64,000 bases of DNA from Candidatus Parcubacteria bacterium. GTDB taxonomy: Bacteria; Patescibacteria; Paceibacteria; UBA6257; HR35. The position numbers and the translations under genes are program-made. This document shows, in pieces, positions 17,213 to 24,387 of the stretch (positions are counted from its first letter, which is position 1; every line of letters begins with the position of its first letter). Location: NCBI GenBank assembly GCA_026004535.1, contig BPJI01000001.1:310001-374000 (forward strand). The letters run 5' to 3'. A model generated the notes under the pieces. It saw only the letters and a program-made list of their open reading frames with translations, searched no databases and was not told the DNA's origin.

Positions 17213-17968
17213 ATGAAAAAATTATTTATTATAGTTTTTGTTGTTTTTTTTATAATCTTATTGGTTGGAGTTTTTTATTTTCAAAAATCAAAAACAAAAA
17301 TGTCTGAAGTTCAAAAAGTAAATTTTATTACTAAAGATGGAGTAACGATTGTTGCTAATTATTATCCAAACAAGGAGGCCAAATTTGCTGGCATTCTAAT
17401 TCATATGAGACCAAAAACAAAAGAAAGCTTTGACGATTTAGCTCAATTTTTACAAAAACATGGTTATGCTCTTTTAGCAATTGATTTAAGAGGACATGGT
17501 GAAAGTATTGAATCAATCAAGGGTAAATTAGACTATAATAAATTTTCTGAAGCTGAAGAAAAAGAATCAATTAAAGATATTGAAGCAGCAAGTTTATTTT
17601 TAGAAAAAGAAGGTTATACTAAAGACAAACAATTTTTAATTGGAGCCAGTATTGGTGCCAATTTAAGTTTTCAATTTTTAAGTGAAAACACAGAAATTTC
17701 AGCAGCTGTGCTTCTTTCGCCAGGACTCAATTATCGAGGAGTTGTCTTGGAAAATTTTAAAAAAGAGGGCATTGGAAGTAAAGTTTTTGTTATTTCAGCT
17801 TTAGATGACGAGCCTGCTTATGTTGCTGGTAGAACTTTAAAATCTTGGTATCCTGATTTAAATTATTTAGAATTGCCTCAAGGAGGGCACGGTACTAATC
17901 TTTTTAATACCTATCCAGATCTTTACGAAAAAATGCTAATTTGGTTAAGAGAAAAACTTGTGATATAA
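17213..17968 (+). CDS. membrane-anchored alpha/beta hydrolase
   Basis: Residues 1-25 form a signal anchor (LFIIVFVVFFIILLVGVFYF). The rest is a small alpha/beta hydrolase: GILIHMRP (oxyanion region, about residue 60), AIDLRGHGES (about 88), nucleophile elbow GASIGA with Ser (about 145), Asp in ISALDDEPA (about 190) and His in PQGGHGT (about 222). It probably hydrolyses an ester or a peptide-like bond outside the membrane; the substrate is unknown. The longer reading frame that starts upstream at 16883 runs through tRNA-Leu and its trailer, so I use the ATG at 17213. A CGAGTTAACGAG-type word repeat lies directly before it. Confidence 0.8.
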   Translation: MKKLFIIVFVVFFIILLVGVFYFQKSKTKMSEVQKVNFITKDGVTIVANYYPNKEAKFAGILIHMRPKTKESFDDLAQFLQKHGYALLAIDLRGHGESIESIKGKLDYNKFSEAEEKESIKDIEAASLFLEKEGYTKDKQFLIGASIGANLSFQFLSENTEISAAVLLSPGLNYRGVVLENFKKEGIGSKVFVISALDDEPAYVAGRTLKSWYPDLNYLELPQGGHGTNLFNTYPDLYEKMLIWLREKLVI

Positions 17969-17977
17969 TTTTTAAAT

Positions 17978-18049
17978 GGAGTAACCGATGGGCTTTTCGG
18001 TCCTAAGGTTACCCTGGGTTAGTCGTAGTTAGCCTTAGGATCAGAGCCC
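17978..18049 (+). promoter_or_regulatory. structured leader before the small zinc-finger gene
   Basis: A TATAAT box at about 17965-17970 overlaps the end of the hydrolase gene. The roughly 70-nt leader folds into an extended hairpin: GGGCT pairs with AGCCC and TCCTAAGG with CCTTAGGA around a GTTACCCTGGGTTAG-type loop. The outer stem ends directly at the ATG, so opening it could control translation. I do not recognise a known riboswitch. Confidence 0.5.
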
Positions 18050-18223
18050 ATGCAAAAGCCGATGAGAGGCCCAAGAAGAGGGCCAAGAAAAATGTTCAGG
18101 CCCCAAGCAGGAGAAAAATGGATCTGCGCTAAATGTGGAGGAGAAATTGAAGAACTTCCTTTTATTCCTTCTCCTGATAGGCCAGTCTATCACCGAGAGT
18201 GTTTACCTCCAAGAAATATTTAA
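18050..18223 (+). CDS. small zinc-ribbon protein (57 aa)
   Basis: Not a long frame but clearly coding. Residues 1-20 are rich in Arg, Pro and Gly (MQKPMRGPRRGPRK). Then come CAKCGGEIEELPF and a PVYHREC segment, giving Cys-x2-Cys and His-x2-Cys as a likely zinc site. Small proteins of the form C-x2-C ... P-x-R-P-V-Y-C/H-x2-C are frequent in CPR genomes, where the basic tail suggests nucleic acid binding. The role is unknown. It has a structured leader, unlike most genes here. Confidence 0.75.
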   Translation: MQKPMRGPRRGPRKMFRPQAGEKWICAKCGGEIEELPFIPSPDRPVYHRECLPPRNI

Positions 18224-18255
18224 GCTAAAAGCTGAAATATCCTGAAAGCTGATAG

Positions 18256-18978
18256 CTATTTAAAATATATTTTCTTGCTGATTCTTAGATCTATTCTTGT
18301 GCCTGGAAAATTTTTAGTTAGAAAGATATGGAGTTTTTTAATTTGTTCTTCAATATCTTTGGCTGGATCAAAAAGAAATTCTCGATTCTGACTATCAATA
18401 ACACCGATATCAAAATTTGAGTAAATTTTAATTTCTGTTAAAATTAAGGGTTTCCAGTTGGCATATTCAAATAAAAGAGAAAGTAAATTTTTAATCTCTG
18501 GATTTAAAAGAGTATTATTTTCAATTGGTAAATGAGAATAGATTAATAAATAATGACGTGCGACGTTCTGATATTGATTATTAGTTATTAATATTTTGGA
18601 CGTCGCACGTCTTATATTTCTCAGCTCTCCAGGTATAATTATTTCAGCATAATTATCTAAATAAAAACATTTATCTTTATCACAAATTTGAGCAATAATT
18701 TGAGAACTTTTAATGTTTAAAAATAATTTTTGTTCGAAAATATTACTTCTAATTTCTATTTTTTTGATTTCAGGAAAATCAATCATAATTTTTTTTAAGC
18801 TGGAGATAATTTCATAAGGAGAATGATTTTGCCAATAAGGTCTTAAATAATTTTCAAAGCTTTCAGGCTCGATTACAATTTCTTTAAATTCAAAAAATAA
18901 AACAAAATAAAATATTATAAAAACAAAAAGCAATGATAAAATAATCTTATAAGGAAACTCTTTTTTTCTCCTCCTCAT
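18256..18978 (-). CDS. FtsQ/DivIB-like cell division protein carrying an inserted palindromic element
   Basis: A basic N-terminus (MRRRKKEF), one transmembrane helix (residues about 10-28), then an extracytoplasmic POTRA-like region and a C-terminus ending in TRIDLRISKKIYFK, close to the usual FtsQ ending with D-L-R and a final Lys. It would link early and late divisome proteins. Bases 18555-18611 form a 57-bp element with 12-bp inverted ends (GACGTGCGACGT / ACGTCGCACGTC). It adds exactly 19 codons in frame near residue 125. The gene diverges from serS, and two palindromes fill the gap. The family call is from architecture, so moderate. Confidence 0.6.
   Translation of the reverse strand: MRRRKKEFPYKIILSLLFVFIIFYFVLFFEFKEIVIEPESFENYLRPYWQNHSPYEIISSLKKIMIDFPEIKKIEIRSNIFEQKLFLNIKSSQIIAQICDKDKCFYLDNYAEIIIPGELRNIRRATSKILITNNQYQNVARHYLLIYSHLPIENNTLLNPEIKNLLSLLFEYANWKPLILTEIKIYSNFDIGVIDSQNREFLFDPAKDIEEQIKKLHIFLTKNFPGTRIDLRISKKIYFK
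18555..18611. repeat. 57-bp palindromic element inside the FtsQ-like gene
   Basis: Perfect 12-bp inverted ends GACGTGCGACGT and ACGTCGCACGTC flank an AT-rich centre with TGATATT and AATATT. The length is a multiple of three and the frame stays open. The same words recur at 50660-50770. Confidence 0.8.
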
Positions 18979-19008
18979 TTTTTAATTATAACCATATTAT
19001 AATAATTT

Positions 19009-19043
19009 AAGACGTACGACGTCTTAAAGACGTACGACGTCTT
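19009..19043. repeat. two tandem AAGACGTACGACGTCTT palindromes
   Basis: Copies at 19009-19025 and 19027-19043 fill the divergent gap between the FtsQ-like gene and serS and end eight bases before the serS ATG. Other copies: 21233, 24306 and inside the gene at 28194. Confidence 0.9.
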
Positions 19044-19051
19044 AATTTAAA

Positions 19052-20299
19052 ATGATAGATTTAAAGGATTTGCTAAGAAATCCTGAGATGTATAAACAGA
19101 ATATGAAAGAAAGAAATTTTGATCCGTCATTAGTTGATGAAATTATTGAAATTAAAACACAAATCAATTCTTTGATTAAAGATAAAGATGATATCCGTTC
19201 ATTCATTAATAAGTATTCAAAAACGAAACCCGATGAAAAGATAATTGAAGAAATAAAAAATAAAAAAGAAAAATTAAAAACAATTGAAGCTGAGATCAAA
19301 AAACTTGAAAATGAATTAGAAGAAAGATTAGAATTAGTGCCAAATCTTAAAGCCCCAGAAGTTCCAGTTGGTGAAGATGAAACAGAAAATGTTGTAATTA
19401 AAACTTGGGGTGAAATTTCTCAATTCAATTTTCAGCCCAAAGATCATGTTGAACTTGGTAAAATTTATGATTTGATTGATATTGAAAGAGCAGGCAAAGT
19501 TACTGGTTCGAGATTTTATTATTTAAAGAACGAAGCAGTTTTATTAGAATTTGCCTTAATAAATTTTGTTTATGATATTTCACTCAAACAAGGTTTTATT
19601 CCAATCATTCCTCCTGTTTTTATTAAAGAAAAATATTATCGAGGCATGGGAAGGTTAAATAAAGTTCAAAAAGAAGAAAGATATTATTTGCCTCAAGATG
19701 ATTTATATTTAGTTGGTAGTGCCGAACATACGGTTGGTCCTTATTTTGCTGAAGAAATTTTGAATGAAAAAGATTTACCCAAAAGGTTTTTGGGTTTTTC
19801 AACATGTTTTCGTCGGGAAGCAGGGAGCTACGGCAAAGATGTTCGGGGAATCTTAAGAACCCATCAATTTGACAAAGTTGAAATGTTTAGTTTTACTTTA
19901 CCTGAAAAATCAGAAGAAGAGCATCAATTTTTACTTTCGCTTCAAGAAAAAATAATGCAAGAACTAAAATTACCTTATCGAGTTGTTTTGATTTGTTCAG
20001 GTGATCTTGGTTTTACTGATTATAAACAATATGATATTGAGACTTGGTTTCCTGGTCAAAATAAATACCGCGAAACCCATTCTTGCTCGAATACGACTGA
20101 TTTTCAAAGTCGAGGGATAAATGCTCGTTTTCGTCGCCAAAATGGAAAAATTGAATATCTTCATATGTTAAATGCAACTGCTATTGCTATTGGCAGAATT
20201 TTAATTGCTATTTTCGAAAATTATCAAAGAAAAAACTACATTGAAATTCCTGAAGTTTTGATAAAATATACTGGCTTTGAAAAAATTATGTTAAAATAA
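19052..20299 (+). CDS. serS: seryl-tRNA synthetase
   Basis: Charges tRNA-Ser and gives the substrate for selenocysteine where that exists. Residues about 30-100 form the antiparallel coiled-coil arm that grips the long variable arm. The class II core has GSRFYYLKN, PPVFIKE, LVGSAEHTVGPYF, CFRREAGSYGKDVRGILRTHQF (motif 2; here split as CFRREAGSYG and LRTHQF), and NATAIAIGRILIAIFEN (motif 3). Length 415 is normal. The end is followed within 5 bp by a small toxin-antitoxin-like pair. No leader longer than a few bases is visible. Confidence 0.96.
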   Translation: MIDLKDLLRNPEMYKQNMKERNFDPSLVDEIIEIKTQINSLIKDKDDIRSFINKYSKTKPDEKIIEEIKNKKEKLKTIEAEIKKLENELEERLELVPNLKAPEVPVGEDETENVVIKTWGEISQFNFQPKDHVELGKIYDLIDIERAGKVTGSRFYYLKNEAVLLEFALINFVYDISLKQGFIPIIPPVFIKEKYYRGMGRLNKVQKEERYYLPQDDLYLVGSAEHTVGPYFAEEILNEKDLPKRFLGFSTCFRREAGSYGKDVRGILRTHQFDKVEMFSFTLPEKSEEEHQFLLSLQEKIMQELKLPYRVVLICSGDLGFTDYKQYDIETWFPGQNKYRETHSCSNTTDFQSRGINARFRRQNGKIEYLHMLNATAIAIGRILIAIFENYQRKNYIEIPEVLIKYTGFEKIMLK

Positions 20300-20303
20300 A
20301 ATT

Positions 20304-20486
20304 ATGCCCCGAACAACAAAGCAAAATAAACAATTAGAACTTTTGGTCAGAGAATTGAGAGATTTGAATAGAAATTTAAGAATGTTGATTTTTAATATTC
20401 CCGAAGAAAGTTTAAAAGAATATAAAAATCGAAAACAAATTATTGAGGCTTTTAATAAAGCAATAAAATTATATCCTCGAAATTAA
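20304..20486 (+). CDS. small protein, probable antitoxin partner
   Basis: Sixty residues, highly charged and helical (KQNKQLELLVRELRDLNRNL near residue 7), with no recognisable DNA-binding fold. I infer an antitoxin role only because the next gene, one base after its stop, encodes a RelE/YafQ-like protein. It could instead be a small coiled-coil protein of unknown use. It may be cotranscribed with serS, whose stop lies 4 bp upstream. Confidence 0.5.
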   Translation: MPRTTKQNKQLELLVRELRDLNRNLRMLIFNIPEESLKEYKNRKQIIEAFNKAIKLYPRN

Positions 20487-20487
20487 A

Positions 20488-20781
20488 ATGTTGATTATAG
20501 AAACCGATGATTTTAAAAAAGATTTAGATAAGTTGCCTAAATCAATCAAAAGACTTTATCAGAAACAAAAACAGATTTTTGAAACAAATTGGCTTGATCC
20601 TCGATTACATGTTAAAAAACTTAAAGAGTACCACGGTGTTTATTCTTTCAGGATTACAAGATTATATCGTGTTCTTTTCTATTTTAGTGGTGTAAATGTT
20701 ATCTTTTTGAAAATTAATCCACTGATTACACGGATAATATATATTCCACTGATTACACTGATTAATAATAAATCCGCGTAA
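20488..20781 (+). CDS. RelE/YafQ-type toxin with its C-terminus replaced by repeat DNA
   Basis: Residues 1-72 fit the RelE/ParE superfamily of ribosome-dependent mRNA nucleases or gyrase toxins: FKKDLDKLPKSIKRLYQK, LHVKKLKEYHGVYSFRITRLYRVLFYF split here as LHVKKLKEYHGVYSF and ITRLYRVLFYF. A normal member would end in a segment such as IGHRxxIY. Here the frame runs into INPLITRIIYIPLITLINNKS, which translates the intergenic word repeat ATTACACGGATTAATA (about 20715-20780). The last strand and the usual catalytic tail are therefore lost, and the protein may be inactive. A complete relative lies at 46043-46327. Confidence 0.65.
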   Translation: MLIIETDDFKKDLDKLPKSIKRLYQKQKQIFETNWLDPRLHVKKLKEYHGVYSFRITRLYRVLFYFSGVNVIFLKINPLITRIIYIPLITLINNKSA

Positions 20782-20850
20782 ATCCGTGGCCGAAAATTAT
20801 CCGTGCAAATCCGTGGATAAAGAATATCAGTGTAAATCCGTGGCAGAAAA
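20715..20850. repeat. ATCCGTGG/CCACGGAT word-repeat array
   Basis: Repeated words CCACTGATTACACGGATAA and, in the other orientation, TAAATCCGTGG. As in the CCGGAT arrays, the left part has one orientation and the right part the opposite. Related words occur at 52813-52860 and 63460-63560. Confidence 0.8.
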
Positions 20851-20853
20851 TTA

Positions 20854-21225
20854 ATGAAAAAATTTCAATTTTTGCCTCATACAGCTGATATTAAAATCAG
20901 AGTTTATGGGAAAAACATCGAAGAAATTATTAATAATTCTTTATTAGCTTTGAGTTCTTATTTAAAACCAAAATTAACAAAACAAAAAATTGAAAGAAAA
21001 ATTAAACTAAAGGCCGAAACAGCTGAAGATTTGATTGATTTTCTTTCTCAAGTTTTAGCCCGAATCCATATTGATAAAGCAATCTTTATAAAATTTAAGC
21101 AGGGCAAAATTAGGGGTTATAAATTCTCAGAACTTTCTAAAGACATTAAAGCCATCACTTATCACCAAACTCAACTAAAAAAAACAAATAACCGCTATAT
21201 TTTTGATTTTATTATTGATATCTAA
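20854..21225 (+). CDS. archease family protein
   Basis: Archease helps the RNA ligase RtcB go through multiple turnovers by promoting guanylylation. Signature pieces are FLPHTADIKIRVYG (residues 5-18, with the His and Asp of the metal site), AETAEDLIDFLSQVLARI (about 51-68) and DIKAITYHQTQL (about 96-107), followed by a C-terminal FDFIIDI that supplies the conserved terminal Asp. Length 123 is a little short of the usual 135-140. No rtcB lies in this window, so the partner must be elsewhere or absent. The gene stands alone after the toxin-antitoxin remnant. Confidence 0.85.
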   Translation: MKKFQFLPHTADIKIRVYGKNIEEIINNSLLALSSYLKPKLTKQKIERKIKLKAETAEDLIDFLSQVLARIHIDKAIFIKFKQGKIRGYKFSELSKDIKAITYHQTQLKKTNNRYIFDFIIDI

Positions 21226-21274
21226 AAAATCTAAGACGTACGACGTCTTAAATTGTAAATGTGGAAAAATATAA

Positions 21275-21303
21275 TTGACAAAATAAAATAGTTAGGATAT
21301 AAT
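21275..21303 (+). promoter_or_regulatory. consensus promoter, first of a duplicated pair
   Basis: TTGACA, 17 bp, TATAAT: a perfect sigma70 consensus. The same AATTGACAAAATAAAATAG stretch is repeated 39 bp downstream, in front of the same gene. Confidence 0.75.
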
Positions 21304-21313
21304 AAAAATATAA

Positions 21314-21342
21314 TTGACAAAATAAAATAGTTAGGATATAAT
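21314..21342 (+). promoter_or_regulatory. consensus promoter, second copy, short leader
   Basis: TTGACA at 21314-21319, 17-bp spacer, TATAAT at 21337-21342. The ATG at 21354 is 11 bases after the -10 box, so the leader is about 4-6 nt. The same promoter precedes the paralogue at 24388. Confidence 0.75.
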
Positions 21343-21353
21343 CTAAATTAAAG

Positions 21354-23741
21354 ATGAACAAAAAAATACTTTTATTTACTTTAGTTTTAGGAGGTTTATT
21401 GCTCAGTTTTTTCTTTCTCTCTTTCTTTAAATCTACTTCTGCTCAAGTTTGTCTTCCTCTTAATGGTTATCTTGTTTGGCCAGGAACATGGGAATCAGGC
21501 AGAATTCCTATGGCTTCAACACAACAATATACCTTATCAAGCTCTCCTTTTTATGTTTCTGGCAATAATGTTGGTTTAGGAACAACCAATCCTGTCTATA
21601 CTTTTCAAGTTAATGGAGATATTTCAGGAACAAGACTTTGTATTGGTAGTGATTGTCGTAATGTTTGGCCTGGTGGAGGAATTGCTGGTTCTGGTTCAGC
21701 TGGTCAAGTAGCTTTTTGGACAGGAACATCAAATATTTCAGGTGACAATGCTCTTTTTTGGGACAATATTAATAAAAGATTAGGAATTGGAACAATATCA
21801 CCTCAGACATCTTTGCATGTTGCTGGTAATATCACTGCTAATACTTTTTTAGGTACAATCAATGCAGCTAATATTTCTTCAGGACAATTTGGAGCAAATA
21901 CAGGAGGAGGAAATTATTACTTTATGGGTAATGTTGGTATTGGGATGACTACGCCAACAGCTAAGCTTCATGTAAATACAAATGATACAACAATAGTTCC
22001 TTTTCAAGTAGATTTTTTAACTAATCTTTTGCTTTACAGAAAGCCAATAACAATTTCGAATTCTGGTTCAAATTTAACGGATTATCAACTTCTGGTGACA
22101 ATGAATACTGCCTCTTTAATTTCAGCTGGTAAAATGAGAAGTGATTGTGGCGATATAAGATTTACTGATTCTGATGGAAGTACTTTTATTGGTTATTGGA
22201 TTGAATCTGGTTGCAATTCTGCTTCAACAAAAATTTGGGTAAGAGTTCCTTTAATTCCTGTTGGAACAAAAACAATTTATGTTTATTATGGAAATCCAGA
22301 AGCAGCTAGCCAAAGTAAGATCTGGTACAATGTAAAACACTTGAATATTTATGGCGGAGTTTTCAATTATAAAGCCTCATTAGGAATTAATGGTTATCAT
22401 TCCAGAGAAATGCAACATAGATTAGGAGTTTCTGCTGGAGTGGCTCGTACTTGTATCCTAAAGTCAAATGGTACTGTTGATTGTTTTGGTGATAATCAGT
22501 ATGGTCAATCAGAAGACTATCTAGGAGGAGATGCTATAGGAGTTTCTGCTGGATCGTTGCATACTTGCGTTCTAAAGTCAAATGGTAATGTTGATTGTTA
22601 TGGTAACAATGATTATGGTCAATCAGAAGACTATCTAGGAGGAGATGCTATAGGAGTTTCTGCTGGACTTTATCATACTTGTATCCTAAAGTCAAATGGT
22701 AATGTTGATTGTTATGGTACTAATTATTATGGTCAATCAAATGACTACTTAGGAGGAGATGCTATAGGAGTTTCTGCTGGACTTTATCATACTTGTATCC
22801 TAAAGTCAAATGGTAATGTTGATTGTTATGGTGATAATCTGTTTGGTAAATCAAATGACTATCTAGGAGGAGATGCTATAGGAGTTTCTGTTGGAATGCA
22901 TCATACTTGCGTTCTAAAGTCAAATGGTAATGTTGATTGTTATGGTGATAATTCTGATGGTCAATCAGAAGACTATCTAGGAGGAGATGCTATAGGAGTT
23001 TCTGCTGGATCGTCGCATACTTGCGTTCTAAAGTCAAATGGTAATGTTGATTGTTATGGTAACAATGGTTATGGTCAATCAGAAGACTATCTAGGAGGAG
23101 ATGCTATAGGAGTTTCTGCTGGAGGGGCTCATACTTGTATCCTAAAGTCAAATGGTAATGTTGATTGTTATACCCAGGCAAGTGACTATCTAGGAGGAGA
23201 TGCTATGAATCCATTTAGAAAATATGTCTTCCCAACACCAACAACGAATATAGGAGCAGAAGAAAGAGTACAACAACAACAGCCAAAAACAGTCTTTTAC
23301 ATTCAAAATCAAACTGGCAATATTGGTATTGGGACAACAGAACCTGAATATAAATTAGATGTTTTTGGAAACATAAGAACAACAGGATGTCTTGTTTATA
23401 ATGGTGGCACGCTAGGTAGCTGTATTTCAGATGTTGTTTTAAAGACAAATATTCAAGATTTGAATTTTGAAAATGCATTAAATAAGATTTTATCTCTTCA
23501 ACCAAAAATTTTTGAGTTCAAAAACGAACCTGGAAGGATTTACCATGGATTAATTGCTCAAGATGTTGAAAATGTTGCTCCTGAATTAGTAACAGTTGAT
23601 GAGAAAGGATATAAACAAGTAAAATATGGAGATATTCAATGGTTATTGCTTGAAGCAATAAAAGAACAACAAGAGATAATGGAAAAGCAGCAAAAAGAAA
23701 TTGAAGAATTGAAACAACAGGTTTCAGGGATTAGGGATTAG
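21354..23741 (+). CDS. secreted surface protein: GNVGIGTT repeats, DUF2341, RCC1-like repeats, S74 chaperone domain
   Basis: A signal peptide (residues 1-30, ending SAQ) leads to beta-structured repeats around NVGLGTTNP and RLGIGTISP. Residues about 223-325 look like a DUF2341 domain (ITISNSGSNLTDYQLLV ... TKTIYVYYGNPEA). About 360-640 hold eight 38-residue RCC1-like repeats of the form GVSAG-x3-TC-x-LKSNGNVDCYG. The C-terminus (about 700-795) is a peptidase S74 intramolecular chaperone domain (SDVVLKTNI ... YHGLIAQDVENVAPELV) with a coiled coil. In tail spikes this domain trimerises the fibre and cuts itself off. It is probably a trimeric surface fibre for adhesion. The first 195 codons and the promoter are duplicated at 24345-24970. 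Confidence 0.8.
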   Translation: MNKKILLFTLVLGGLLLSFFFLSFFKSTSAQVCLPLNGYLVWPGTWESGRIPMASTQQYTLSSSPFYVSGNNVGLGTTNPVYTFQVNGDISGTRLCIGSDCRNVWPGGGIAGSGSAGQVAFWTGTSNISGDNALFWDNINKRLGIGTISPQTSLHVAGNITANTFLGTINAANISSGQFGANTGGGNYYFMGNVGIGMTTPTAKLHVNTNDTTIVPFQVDFLTNLLLYRKPITISNSGSNLTDYQLLVTMNTASLISAGKMRSDCGDIRFTDSDGSTFIGYWIESGCNSASTKIWVRVPLIPVGTKTIYVYYGNPEAASQSKIWYNVKHLNIYGGVFNYKASLGINGYHSREMQHRLGVSAGVARTCILKSNGTVDCFGDNQYGQSEDYLGGDAIGVSAGSLHTCVLKSNGNVDCYGNNDYGQSEDYLGGDAIGVSAGLYHTCILKSNGNVDCYGTNYYGQSNDYLGGDAIGVSAGLYHTCILKSNGNVDCYGDNLFGKSNDYLGGDAIGVSVGMHHTCVLKSNGNVDCYGDNSDGQSEDYLGGDAIGVSAGSSHTCVLKSNGNVDCYGNNGYGQSEDYLGGDAIGVSAGGAHTCILKSNGNVDCYTQASDYLGGDAMNPFRKYVFPTPTTNIGAEERVQQQQPKTVFYIQNQTGNIGIGTTEPEYKLDVFGNIRTTGCLVYNGGTLGSCISDVVLKTNIQDLNFENALNKILSLQPKIFEFKNEPGRIYHGLIAQDVENVAPELVTVDEKGYKQVKYGDIQWLLLEAIKEQQEIMEKQQKEIEELKQQVSGIRD
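22425..23205 (+). repeat. 114-bp tandem repeats encoding RCC1-like units
   Basis: About seven complete copies and one shortened copy. The DNA is nearly identical between copies except at two codon clusters: the three residues before TC (VAR, SLH, LYH, MHH, SSH, GAH) and the residues after CYG or CFG (DNQY, NNDY, TNYY, DNLF, DNSD, NNGY). Confidence 0.9.
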
Positions 23742-23763
23742 GTTTCAGGGATTAGGGGTTAGC

Positions 23764-24150
23764 TTTAAGAGCGGAGATCATTTTATTGAGAATTTTCATT
23801 ATATCTTCTAAAAGTAAATCTACTTTAGAGTAATCAAGATCTTTTGTTTATTTTAATCTTTTTGCTATTTCTAAATGTGTTTCTAATTCAGCTCCCGAAG
23901 CATAAGCAATTCTTAAAAATTGAATAAAATCTTTTCTTGTTCTTCGCGATCTTCCTTCAGCTATATTGGCCGGGATAGAAACAGCTGCTCTTTTAATTTG
24001 ACTTACCAATCCATATGTTTCTTCTTTGGGGAAATATTTGGTTAATTCATAAATTTCCATAACTAATTCAATGGCTTTTTGCCAGACAAGCAGATCTTTA
24101 TAAGATAGAATTTTTTTATTACCAGAGCTTTTTTCATATAATAATTTTAC
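23764..24150 (-). pseudogene. broken four-helix-bundle (S23/IVS-type) gene
   Basis: A degraded copy of the intact gene at 43517-43900. The central part reads LLVWQKAIELVMEIYELTKY and AAVSIPANIAEGRSRRTRKD. An in-frame TAA follows EIAKRLK, after which the same frame continues with TKDLDYSKVDLLLEDIMKIL. At the 5' end the only good ATG is out of frame with the body, so a second shift is present. It belongs to a duplicated block that also includes the start of polX. Confidence 0.8.
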
Positions 24151-24196
24151 AATATAATTAACCTGACAGCTGACCACCTGAAAGCTGACAGCTGAG

Positions 24197-24297
24197 ATGA
24201 AAAATCCTGAAGTGGCAAAACTTTTAAGGATGATGGCAATTTATTTGGAGATGAAAGGAGTTTAGTTTAAACCTCAAGCTTATGAAAAGGCTGCTTA
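24197..24297 (+). pseudogene. fragment of the polX 5' end
   Basis: Translates as MKNPEVAKLLRMMAIYLEMK, then a TAG, then FKPQAYEKAA. This matches the first 35 codons of polX at 43987 with a stop codon gained. It follows the broken four-helix-bundle gene in the same arrangement as at 43.5-44.1 kb. Confidence 0.85.
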
Positions 24298-24345
24298 AAA
24301 AATCTAAGACGTACGACGTCTTAAATTGGGGTTGAGGAAAAGTTG

Positions 24346-24376
24346 GGTTGACAAAATAAAATAGTTAGGATATAAT
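24346..24376 (+). promoter_or_regulatory. promoter of the second surface-protein gene (duplicate)
   Basis: GGGTTGACAAAATAAAATAG, then TTAGGATATAATC: the same -35, 17-bp spacer and -10 as at 21314-21342, with the ATG 11 bases downstream. Confidence 0.7.
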
Positions 24377-24387
24377 CTAAATTAAAG

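Noticed and set aside
20488..20781. A full-length functional RelE toxin
   Set aside because: The last 20 or so residues are a translation of an intergenic word repeat and the expected C-terminal motif is missing.
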